NCBI GenBank assembly: GCA_963995525.1
Contig: OZ023207.1
Coordinates: forward strand, 31,533,298 to 31,597,297
Reading direction: 5' to 3'
Length of the DNA: 64,000 nucleotides
Origin: Escarpia spicata
Lineage: Eukaryota; Annelida; Polychaeta; Sabellida; Siboglinidae
Shown here: piece after piece, positions 44,994 to 55,817 of the stretch
Position numbering within the stretch: position 1 is the stretch's first letter
How the letters are laid out: the number at the start of each line of letters is the position of its first letter
Made by a program: the position numbers and the translations under genes
Notes under the pieces: model-generated
The model's database searches: none
The model's input: the letters and a program-made list of their open reading frames with translations, nothing else
What the model was told of the DNA's origin: nothing

Positions 44994-45202
44994 GGTCTAT
45001 GCCATAGCGTCGTACTGTTAGCTGATACTAGTCTATGACTATAGTAAACAGGGCCCGGAGAGGCAGCCCTTACCGCCTTTGCCATTGGCAATGACTATAA
45101 GGTAAACAATCAAATAAATTTAGTACAAACAACATTAATATGTATTCTCAATCATACGCCGAAATATATGTGATTATAGCTGAATAATTCGAAATTACTA
45201 AC

Positions 45203-45426
45203 CTGTCTGGAAGAACCTTTGCGAACGTTGCATCTGTTGACGTTGACGTTGTGACTGACCCCACGGGACGGGCCACGGCCACAGTCCACTGGCACTGTCC
45301 CCAACTCGATCTGTTTACTTTGTTTCGTTCCATAGTCTTTCCCAAATATAAATACACCTTTATGCGTGGATCTAATTTAGCCCATTTTGCCGTGTCGGTG
45401 GCATATGTTCGTGGACGTCCACCCAT
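45203..45426 (-). CDS. possible first exon of an unrecognised gene
   Basis: The minus frame starts MGGRPRTYATDTAKWAKLD at 45426 and stays open through DATFAKVLPD to a good donor, GACAG|GTTAGT, at 45203. The composition is protein-like (74 codons plus two bases). I do not recognise a domain; the basic opening 'GRPRTY' suggests nucleic-acid binding, which is inference. The next exon is not visible: LTR element 2 begins about 200 bp downstream, and the flanking large transposon lies beyond. It could equally be a transposon exon. Confidence 0.35.
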
Positions 45427-45439
45427 TGCCTAAACTCGG

Positions 45440-46340
45440 TATTTCATAACATCAACAGCGCCAAAGGGTGGGTCAAAGGTCAATATCACCCATAATTCGC
45501 GATCATGAGAACACAAGAACGCAATTCCACACTAAGTTCACTGTCCATACTCAGATAAATCGAATCAAAAAACCGCATCCGGTTTGTACCAAAAACGAAA
45601 GAGTTCGCAGTTGTTCTATTAATAAAAAAAACGAACTAACACGTACGCATAAACGAACTAGGATATCATTGGGAGTATTTGATGCCAACTTTTTTGTGTG
45701 AAATGAATAAGAAACGTGAGGAGCAAAACAATCGAATTGGTTGAGTACCTTTAAAGCTCTGCCGGTACGGGACTTTACCCCAGATTCAGGTAGAGACGAT
45801 AACTGGCTCTCAGGCGAACTATGAAACAACAAATTAAATAAGGATACAATTTTATAAGCTAAAACTATAACAATTACTCAGTATAAAAATTATACTGAAA
45901 CATGTCAAACCAAAAATAAACAGAAAAAAAATTTTGGCAGTGGTTTATGTTGATCATGAACCAGGATAGACATGTTGATTGGCTCTCACGCTAACATTAA
46001 AATAAAATAATAAATAAGAGTATTTTTGTAGGCTTCATAACCAGACTCTCTTCCCGGCGAAGTCACGGTTTAGCGAGACTACTCACCGACGGGAATGCGT
46101 GGTGGCGGATGTGCACACATATCAACAGTGCGTGAATGTCGCAATGCTTTCACTAAACGATGTCGCGACCATGATGAACAACTTCACATATGGCCGCACA
46201 ACGCAGCGATCATTCACGAACAACATATGTTTAGCACTAAACAAGTTATATCAAACGACGAAACAGTTACACATTTTCTGGTGATCGCGGTGGAAAAAAT
46301 GGTTAGATATGACTGTTCGGTTTTTGGCTAAGACAACAAG
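45440..46340. other. non-coding stretch with weak exon-like pieces
   Basis: On the minus strand, 45744-45805 could be an exon (acceptor CTGAG, SQLSSLPESGVKSRTGRALK, donor AAAG|GTACTC), but support is thin. An open frame at 46095-46331 (+) has no recognised domain. Confidence 0.25.
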
Positions 46341-46349
46341 AACGTTATA

Positions 46350-48260
46350 TTATTATTATTATTATTACTAGCATTTCTATAGCGCCATATCTCATAGGCG
46401 CGTACATACATTATAAAAGCTACATGGAAACAAATATAAAATATATATGTATAAAGATGCCGGTAAATATCAGATTTAACAGATTGTATATATAATGTAG
46501 CTCAAACACATGACATATTTGCACAAATATTAAGATAATTAAGTAAAAGAATATATGCTTTAATATATAAAATGTTACTAAAAGATAAATAATAATATAT
46601 TAATTAAAATATACAATATAATAAAAGGTATTAATTTATTAAATACATGTTCATAAAATTGTCCTACAGCACATTTCGTCAGTCGAAGTACGCCTCTTAA
46701 ATAGGAAAGTTTTAATACAAGTTTTGAATTTATTTAAAGTGTCTATTTGACGAACGATTATTGGCAGAGCGTTCCGGAGCGTAGGTCCAGACACGGAGAA
46801 CGCTCGTCTGCCATAGCCCTCTAAGTTGTAGCGCGGGACTACAAGCAGATGTGGATCAGCTGATCGAGGGTGGGCGTATACGGTGTTATAAGGTCTTAGA
46901 TATACGCTGGAGCAAGACCATGTAAAGCCGTGAAAACAAGGACAAACAGTTTGCACTGGGTACGCCAGCGAACTAGAAGCCATTGCAGTTCGACCAGCAC
47001 AGGTGTTATGTGCTGGTGCTTTCGGTGTCTTGAAATAAGTCTTGCCGCCGAGGTCTGTACCATCTGTAACTTGTTCATAAGTGCCTCGGTGATGCCGTAC
47101 AGGACCGCGTTACTGTAGTCCAGCTGCGATGTCACCAGGGCGTGGACTAGTGTCTTACATGAATCAGTAGTAATGCAAAGTCTTATTTTTTAAATTGCGT
47201 AGAGATGATTGTACGCTGACTTGTACATCCGTGACACGTGTGACGACATTGTTAGTCCAGAGTCGATAGTAATCCCGATGTTGCGGATGGTCGGTGACGG
47301 AACAATGTTACATCCGTACGATTTGGTGCTGTGATTATAATAGCCTCGGTCTTGTTTTCGTTCAGCAGTAGATTGTGATCTGACATCCACTGCTTCGCAA
47401 CTTCGATACATTCCTCGATGCGGTCAACTGCATCAGTGACTTCTCCATCCCGCGTTCCACTCAAAATACAGTTGGGCGCCATCTGCATAAAGATGGTATT
47501 GCAGCTAGTGCCTTCTGAAGATAGCACCCAATGGCAGAGTGTAGATGGAGAAGAGGATTGAGCCCAGCACATACCCTTGTGGGATGTCTGACTCGATCAA
47601 TGTTCTATGTGAGTTGTGGCCACTAATGCACACTGACTGAGTCCGGTTCGACAAGTATGACTCCAGCCATTTCAGTGCGATGGCTTCAATGCCTATGCTG
47701 CGCAGCTGGTTGATTAACATCACACTCATATCGAGCAGCACTGCCAGCACACCTTTCCTTTTGTCAATGGAAAGGGGGTGATCATTCTGAATATGCACCA
47801 GTGCTGTATCAGTGCTGTGATGTTGTCTGTATGCACTTTGGAAAATGTCCATCAAATTGTTGTTGTCTAAATGCTAACGAAGTTGGACTGCTACGTGGCG
47901 CTCCAGTAACTTTGAAACAAATGGCAAGTTCGATATAGGCCGGTAGTTGTTCATCGAGTCTGAATCATGTTTGGTTTCTTTAATATAGGTATGATCACAG
48001 CATGTTTGAAGTTGGCCGACACGGTCCCCGACTCGAGCGACATGTTGATGATTGTAGCTAATGTCGATGCAAGAATGTCAATGTTGGCTTTCACGAGTGA
48101 GGTAGGAAGTGGATCAAGCGCGTTTGATTTTGTTGGACACTTCCTCACCAAAGAGAGAACGCCGTCTGTTGTGATGCCGGAAAACGCATTGACTGTGCAA
48201 GACCGTCCACAATGCATGTACTCAGCGTTGACAGTTTTACAGGCGTCTACTGGCTACATG
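46350..48260 (-). pseudogene. CR1-like LINE, reverse transcriptase relic
   Basis: Minus-strand pieces in RT order: DGVLSLVRKCPTKSNALDPLP and FKHAVIIPILKKP (48217-47951), QSAYRQHHSTDTALVHI and LDMSV (47855-47730), SDIPQGYVLGSILFSIYTLP (near 47560), then LLLNENKTEAIIIT and MTSQLDYSNAVLYGI. GRRAFSVSGPTLRNALPI follows, down to about 46670. The YADD box is not intact (FRRHHLYA-like DNA near 47500). The 3' end at about 46350 is a TAATAATAATAATA run. Many frameshifts. Confidence 0.88.
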
Positions 48261-48534
48261 CCTGCGAATGTCTAACACTTTCCGTGAGAAGTGCACGAGA
48301 AAGTCATCGTCATGTATATGACGGGCGTTTTTAACTCAACGTTATATAAAAACAAAATGTTTACACCGTGTTTGTATGTTGTCCAGTCACGACAAGTCGA
48401 CGGGTTTTGCGCTATCGGTTAGAAATGGAATTCACCTATTCCTATGTTGGTTCGGAATTGATGTCAACCGGAAACTACGAGACGTTTGTTGCAAGTCGAC
48501 AAACTAGCACCACCGATCATGGATAATGGCAGCT

Positions 48535-48582
<48 letters not shown>

Positions 48583-48615
48583 TGCACGCACGCGCGTAGA
48601 CACACACACACAGTA
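48535..48615. repeat. (GCAC)n and CA microsatellite
   Basis: About 14 units of CGCA followed by a short CA run. Copy A has only a few units at 15278-15303. Confidence 0.95.
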
Positions 48616-49089
48616 ACACAAACGTGTGAGTACGCGTATGTTGCCTTTCTATGAACACGCATGTAGGTGGGTTTTACTGCAAGTACGTAGACATACAAGA
48701 ATTGTATAAGGTATGTTGGTTGACTGATATTATGTTTATTTAGTAATGCCCACAGCGGAGTTCAGTTGCACTACTCCTTTTAGCATAACGTGTCATTGGG
48801 TGAGTCACCAGGTGCCAGCACAAGTCAAAACAGTCTCACACACACACAAACACACACACACACACGCATATATATATATATGTCTACCAGGAACATTGAT
48901 ATTGTGGGTCCAATAGTATATAGTTCATATACTGTATATATATATATATATATATATACTGCCTGCACGCCGTCTCTAACACGTCCGACCGGGAAGCAAC
49001 TCCATTCATCTAGGATCCGGTGGGTTAGAGATCGGCACCACCTCTCTGTGAGTCCACGACAGGTTACACATTCCCTTCTGTGTGGGATC

Positions 49090-49120
49090 GTTTACTTCCC
49101 CTGACATATATACCAGTTAG
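49090..49120. other. empty target site of the LTR element in copy B
   Basis: CCCCTGACATATATACCAG here corresponds to CCCCTGACAAC (before 15806) plus AAAACCACACCAG (after 20134) in copy A, with no insertion. Confidence 0.8.
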
Positions 49121-50734
49121 AAGGGACCAACAGCTTGTAGCGTTTCTACCGAGAAAAAAAACAGGCAACGTGAAGTGAACGAAATTACCTAAGTTTCAAA
49201 ACGGCGGCAGGTAGAATTTAATTGAACCATCGCCTCATCCATCGATATTCTGTCGCTGTACCGCGTGACTACCGCTCCCCATGCAGTCTACCAAATCACA
49301 AAGTGTCCCGACATAATCTATCCACATGTATATACGGTGAAACGGATTTTTTTGTGATAGAGGAAGAAGAACAACGTCACACGCTAAGCAATCTATCTTT
49401 GTAACATTCCCAGAGAAGTCGAGCTAGCGTTACATTGAACAGGTCTGCCAAGCAATAAAGTGTAAAGCGCTTTGAGCAGTCCTGGGGACTGGATGCTGCG
49501 CTATATAAGAATTTACCTTGATGTACACACGCACGTACGCAGGCACGCACGTTATCTAATTAATATTGATTCTGGTACATTGAATAAAGTATAGAAAGCG
49601 ACGCCACTCGAAGGATCCACCCCTACCAACACGTCACACCTTGAAACCATCCCCAATTGTGATGTAGTTATTTTCTCCGAGGGTGTTTATCCAACAAGGA
49701 AGTGCTCCGTGTACAATTAAAGTTTATTATGTTGGTCGACAGCTATAAACAACTAGGACGTCTACTTGTAAGAAGTGAGCCGTTTCAGTACTCTCGTTGA
49801 TCACGACGACAGTTGTAAATGTATGTTGCTATGTTCGACGGGCTCAGATCAGGTGTGACCGCGACAGCCGCAGTGGCTCGGGCTGCATAATGACCATTTC
49901 ACCGGTTAGCCGGATCGCTGCATGGTCTCCGTCCAGTCGGACGACTATTGTGAAACTTCTTTCAAAGAGTCGAGTTGCCCCTTCGCTGGTTGTGATCTGT
50001 TTGGCTGGAGCCACATTACAACATGTGAGTGCACATCCTTACATGCCGAGCTGCGGTTGGGATCAGGATGGGACTTCGGTTCCTAAAAAAACATTACATA
50101 TGGTGACCTTTCTATTCTCACCAAGGCTACAGCTATCACTCCATAAATCACCCCACAATCTTTAACCAATTAACCATCACCAAATTAAGATTATTAAAAT
50201 CTGGTCATCAGAAGACGATATTAAGTTTGACACGTTCACGCCTGGCAGACTAACTAGTTCCCAGGAACATACACCACCGAATTCATGCCTAAACCCCACT
50301 CATAATATTGCACTCACAAAACTATCAGTAACACAAAAGAACCCCTGTTCAACCATAGCCGCCTAACGATGGTATCTCCCAGTACGCAGAGATGCACGCT
50401 ATATGTGGCCGACTGGCTGTTTATAAACCGCCCATGGCTTAGTACTGAAACTGCGGTGGCAAACAAAAGAACTTTTCAGCCTAAACGTACTCAAGTAACT
50501 TTCCTCGATGACGTTCTCACTTCATACGACCCTCCGTGGGGTCCTGTTTGAAAACATGCTTATTCAACGAACATACGGGGAGGGGGGACGACGTTCGGAA
50601 ATAAAATTAAACCAACAACGTATTTCGTGCACTTTTAATGATACGCACTAAACAGTCCTAAGGCCACATTACAATTATTTCCGATTCCTCATCTGGTTAA
50701 TTAAAACACATGTGTGGGCGGCAAAACGTTATTT

Positions 50735-50828
50735 TAAAATATAAAAAACACACATACACACACATACACACACACAAACACACACACAATCACACACACA
50801 CAAAACACAAACACACACACACACACGT
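50735..50828. repeat. irregular CA repeat
   Basis: CA repeat with ATA, AAA and AAT interruptions, at the place of the 8-bp minisatellite of copy A. Confidence 0.92.
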
Positions 50829-51197
50829 AGTAGTGGGATAAACAGTAATACTATAATGGAAAGATGTTAATGTATTTGCAATAAACACGTCGCCGCGAGG
50901 TGACGGTCCCCTGACCTGTTGCCATCTGGGAGTGGCGTGCAGTCAGTCGTCGTGACACTGTTATTGGGACCACTGCTCCTGCATGTGTGACAAGCTCTCG
51001 GTATAATGTCTTATGGCATTCAATAACAACGTCGAAGGCCGGGGATATTACTTACTCACTCACTGTCCCATAACCAGGCGGTCGTTGGGGCTCCACTGAG
51101 GACTTGGCACAGTGCCTTGCAGGATGGTTTTTGCAAGGCCGGTTGATCTAGTAACATGACACTTTATGACACTATAGCGTTTGTTTCTTGACTGTCG

Positions 51198-51602
51198 TCA
51201 GGATTCTTCAAAAGGTCCGATGACTTGTCTAATTCTGTTGCGGACTTCTTCGTCGGTGATATTGTCTTTGTATGAGATGCGCAGGATTTTGCGGTAGCCG
51301 ATCTCCATCGCCTTGGATTCTTCTTTGCAGGTCTGCTGTAAAGGTCCATATATCCCGCAAGCGTAAATGAATACTGACATCACAAGGGAGCGCATCATGG
51401 TGATTTTGAAGCTGAATGAGATGTTATCCTTCCAGATGGCTTTTAGTCTTGTCAGCACTGCCCTTGTCTGTTCAATCATGGATAGCACGTCAGGTTTGGA
51501 CCCCTCGTCTGTGATAATTGCACCCAGGTATTTGAATCTTGATACTACGTGGATATTACGTTGGCAAACAAATGGTGGAGTGTGTAAAAACGGGATAAAC
51601 AC
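51198..51602 (-). pseudogene. RTE-like LINE 3' end, copy B
   Basis: Same fragment as 22303-22710, reading RFKYLGAIITDEGSKP through YRKILRISYKDNITDEEVRNRI. Several amino-acid differences from copy A, including loss of one Cys-Arg pair near MEIGYRK. Confidence 0.88.
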
Positions 51603-52111
51603 AAATCGATCGCATTATGTCCTAACGGTGCAATATAAATACGGCAACATAAACACCCATTCGGAAGTCTACGAAACGTCCTGGTTTTGGAAGTTTTCAT
51701 TAAAGACAGTGAAGTCATTAACATAAATATATATGGATGATTATGATTATATAGTTGATAATATAAAAGCATCTGTTTATTGGTATACCAGGTCAACTTA
51801 TTTGGGAGGTATTCAGTCTCGTTGAAATTAATACCCAACGACTATCATATTCGTTCACACATACTCAACAGTCTGCAGCCATTGCTACTCAGTTTTACAC
51901 TTGAGTAAACTGAAGTAACGTGTACTGAACAGCATTGCCCAAGCTTCGAAAAGCAACAACAAAATTCGAGCCTTCATAATCTCAGTTGAGAGACGTTTAA
52001 TTACTACGCTAATGCGCCAAAATCGACGTATACTTGGGGAATTGAGCAGGGCCTACTAAGTATATTTCACGTTAAACTTGAATATAAAGGTATATCTATA
52101 TATATCTATAC

Positions 52112-52620
52112 AGTACCGGCATAAAGTCATGGGAACAGCAGCAAAATATGACATTGTTTGTGTTCTGACCACCTTTTCAGATAACCATGTATATGTAGAC
52201 ACATTGTTTCTTGATGTGATGCTACAGCCATCCTATCTGACTACATTGTTTCTTGATGTGATGCTACAGCCATCCTATCTGACAACATTGATTCTTTATG
52301 TGATGCTTCAGCCATTCTATCTGACTACATTGTTTCTTTATGTGATGCTACAGCCATCCTATCAGACAACATTGATTATTTATGTGATGCTTCAGCCATT
52401 CTATCTGACTACATTGTTTCATAATGTGATGCTACAGCCATCCTATCTGACAACATTGATTCTTTATGTGATGCTTCAGCCATTCTATCTGACTACATTG
52501 TTTCTTTATGTGATGCTACAGCCATCCTATCTGACAACATTGTTTCTTTATGTGATGCTACAGCCATCTTATCTGACTACATTGTTTCTTCATGTGATGC
52601 TACATCCATCCTATCTGAAT
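52112..52620 (+). mobile_element. truncated MITE with about 10 units of the 42-bp repeat
   Basis: The left TIR CAGTACCGGCATAAAGTCAT is present. The array (52200-52615) stops in mid-unit and joins directly to AATGGACAGAATACCAAGCA, which in copy A lies about 250 bp past the MITE. So a deletion removed the right end. Confidence 0.85.
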
Positions 52621-52924
52621 GGACAGAATACCAAGCACACAGTAGACGAACTCGGAACAAAGATACGTGGCCGTATCTTGGCAGTTGCATCTATTGAACA
52701 CTCACTTCGATCCGTGTAGGCAATTTCATCTCACCACCGTAGCGGGAGGAAAAGTGGCGCTTACAGTCGACTACATGATATTATCCTACACTGTGCATTC
52801 GTCGATCTAGCTGCCATATATTTGGGGCCTGTGAATCGTTAACTGACTTAGCACACCCTTCAACGACATCATTGTCATGAAAGACCATATAACTATGGAT
52901 AAAAGTCGACTATTCCGACGTAGT

Positions 52925-52929
52925 ATATA

Positions 52930-52963
<34 letters not shown>

Positions 52964-52965
52964 AT
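52925..52965. repeat. (TA)n microsatellite
   Basis: Short TA tract, counterpart of 26024-26130. Confidence 0.9.
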
Positions 52966-54325
52966 AGTATTTGGCTGTACTATTCACCATTTTGTAACAC
53001 TGGATACTGTGAATATAGTTTTTTAATGTGAATGAAAATATATGAATACTATATCAGCGAAAGCAATGCTATTCCCCCACCCTATGTAGTTGACGTCAAT
53101 CTCATCACATGCAAAAACAGACCATGGGACTACCAATGGACACTCTCTTTGGCGTTTCTCTGTGAACCTTAATGTTCTGACCAAAAACAGCCCAAAGTGT
53201 CGTTGATGTGTGGGGGATGAAACAGTAACTTTGACGTTTGTTCGAAGTCAGTAATGGTTAACAGAAAATGGCAACAAATCTTTTGTAGTTGTAATATTCT
53301 AGAATATGCACTTATAACGATTGCTATAAATCAACATCCCTTGCCTACGGGAGAGCAAAACGGTAATATTGTCCCCGACTAGTATGGTAATATACTGTGA
53401 CAATAAACGTGTTATACAGTCGGAAGGTATGCCTCACATGCACACAATGCATTTCTAAATTAAATTTACTTTTTTGCAACCCCGAAGGTGTCTCGTAAAC
53501 ATATTTCAATGTTCCCATTCCAAAATAATGTCCGAAGGATTCCGTTTGGCGGTCATCTTGGAATTTATCACGCGCGACTAATAAAATCAAGGATACCCGT
53601 AACTTTTGAACCATCCATCGTACAAAAACAAATGAACCTATTTTTTCGTATACTTTTGGCATGAGGAATCGCTTGAGAGGGTTATTTTGACGATTCAACG
53701 AAATTTATTGCCTCAAAATGCACATAATACCATATTTATTGTATGCCTGAAATCGAGACAAATACTAAGTTAAGGATAGGTGATTACACATAAGCACTGA
53801 CTCAACATTATATGCCACTACTAGACAGAAAATGGGCTAATTATGAGTCCAAGAAAAAAGGAAACTGCACGAAAATTTCCCACTACGATCAGTTTCTACA
53901 TCTACTCACCTTCAATGTTTAGCCTTAACTGACTATATTGATAACATTAAATTATTGTTTCTGTTCATATTATAAAAAACACAATTTTTTCTTCATAAAC
54001 ACTAAAAATGCACAAAGTTTATCTTGAAAAGGTACACATAAATTTATTTTAATAACCTTGATATTGTATTAAATGTATCACTCATGTAATACTAATAACT
54101 TAAGATATACACTGCATTTGATTTTGATGATTTCAGTATTACTTTCCATATTTCACATGAAATTTAAAAAATATGAAAAACAGTAAAAATAGTGGAACAT
54201 TCTTTGTGAATATTTACACAATCAAATGCATATCATAATAAATCACTGCTTAATGACATATTACATTCTAGGAATAAAGACACATTGAAATAAAAGGTAA
54301 ATATAACACAATAATTACAAAATAA
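52966..54325. other. copy B duplicon DNA, AT-rich
   Basis: No gene. It contains 53107-53405, absent from copy A, which also shows no recognised feature. Confidence 0.45.
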
Positions 54326-54327
54326 TG

Positions 54328-54455
54328 TTAATAACGTGTGTGCTGCCCCTTCGCGGCGATCACTGCGGCACATCGGCGAGGCGTAGAGTGTACCAAGTGT
54401 TGGACGGTGTCAGCAGGAATAGCTTCCCATGCTTCATGCAGCAACTGCCACTTTC
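54328..54455 (-). pseudogene. Tc1/mariner transposase C-terminal relic, copy B
   Basis: The minus strand reads WQLLHEAWEAIPADTVQHLV, STPRRCAAVIAAKGQHTRY, stop. This matches the end of Tc1-type transposases (AWEAIP..., MPRRCQAVI..., G.HT.Y). Only the last 40 or so residues survive; no catalytic part is seen. Confidence 0.8.
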
Positions 54456-54853
54456 AGAAATAGGTCAACTATATAATATATAAAGACAACTACATTGCGG
54501 GCATTTTAAACTTAAATTTTCTTTAAATCGGTATATCATAATATTTAGTTACATACCAATTCATACTAAGCAATACAACGTGTTGGAAAAATGCAAAACA
54601 AACATTGTTGTATGACAAGAAATGTATAAAAGGTAATTTATTTGCCCAAAAATATTCATACATGTATATTTCGTAAAGGTAAAAAGAAACGTAAATATGA
54701 TAAAATTAGGTACCGCTACTTTAGCTATGATGTATCTAGTAACAAAAACACCATGTAAATTTTTGTGTGACAATGATTCGGCCTAAATGTAAGTTGCTTT
54801 AATTATCACAAGTTGTACATCACTAACACTAAAACAAGTAAGCGACTGAACGT

Positions 54854-55421
54854 TACTACATGCACTGTTTAATGCGACACTGACCACTGCTACATGCACT
54901 GTTTAATGCGACACTGACCACTGCTACATACACTGTTTAATGCGACAGTGACCACTGCTACATGCACTGTTTAATGCGACACTGACCACTGCTACATGCA
55001 CTGTTTAATGCGACAGTGACCACTGCTACATGCACTGTTTAATGCGACACTGACCACTGCTACATGCACTGTTTAATGCGACACTGACCACTGCTACATG
55101 CACTGTTTAATGCAACACTGACCACTGCTACATGCACAGTTTAATGCGACATTGACCACTGCTACATGCACAGTTTAATGCGACACTGACCACTGCTACA
55201 TGCACTGTTTAATGCGACAGTGACCACTGCTACATGCACTGTTTAATGCGACACTGACCACTGCTACATGCACAGTTTAATGCGACACTGACCACTGCTA
55301 CATGCAATGTTTAATGCGACACTGACCACTGCTACATGCACTGTTTAATGCGACACTGACCACTTCTACATGCACTGTTTAATGTGACACTGACCACTGC
55401 TATATGCACTGTGTAATGTGA
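54854..55421. repeat. 34-bp satellite, about 17 units, copy B
   Basis: Same unit as 27625-28022 (TGCACTGTTTAATGCGACA core). Variants include ACAGTTTAATG and CATTGACC. On the minus strand every standard unit contains ATTAAA. The array ends about 220 bp downstream of the BRICHOS stop codon. Confidence 0.97.
55378..55383 (-). terminator. candidate poly(A) signal (ATTAAA) for the BRICHOS gene
   Basis: The first AATAAA/ATTAAA-type hexamer I find on the minus strand after the stop codon at 55644 lies in the last full satellite unit, about 265 nt downstream. The assignment is an inference from position only. Confidence 0.3.
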
Positions 55422-55643
55422 CATAAGCGTTTAAAACGACCCTAGTCAGTATTCATAGTTTTAGCTTGTGCTTATATTTCTTGCAATAAAACCAACGTTC
55501 TGTATAAATGAACAGTGTCCGAGTTTAAAAGAGATATTGGCGAGTCACCGTCCGACTGTCGTGACTCCAGCGACTGTCTCCACGCCGGTGCGGGTGCATC
55601 TGTCGTGAATCGAGCTACTGTCTCTACGGCGGTCCGGGTGCAA

Positions 55644-55817
55644 CTAACACTTTCGGAACAGGTTGCACGTTTTCGTCACACGTTTGGCGACCATGGGTCT
55701 GCCGCGGTAGTACAAATTGTAGTGGACAGTTCTTGTCTTCTTGTTGTAACGTCTAACACAAGCAACCCACGGGGCGTACACTTTGTAGCACCCACACATG
55801 ACGCACCTTAGGGTCCT
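55644..55817 (-). other. predicted mature peptide of the BRICHOS precursor (approx. 56 aa)
   Basis: It begins after RQKRR as TLRCVMCGCYKVYAPW and ends NLFRKC. Cysteine spacing is C-x2-C-x-C-x9-C-x30-C-x5-C. Eight Arg and six Lys with no Asp or Glu give a net charge near +14. Two Trp/Tyr-rich stretches (YKVYAPW, HYNLYYRG) could form beta strands. This is encoded wholly in the last exon, so it could be exchanged as a module. I do not recognise the cysteine pattern. An antimicrobial role is inferred from charge, size and precursor type. Confidence 0.65.

Larger units (their letters stand above)
48327..55421 (+). repeat. segmental duplication, copy B
   Basis: Same order as 15066-28022 without the LTR element. 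Copy B holds only about 10 units of the 42-bp repeat and no right MITE end, but keeps about 290 bp at 53107-53405 and about 85 bp near 54268-54352 that copy A lost. It lies between the CR1-like relic and the 3' end of the BRICHOS gene. Confidence 0.9.
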
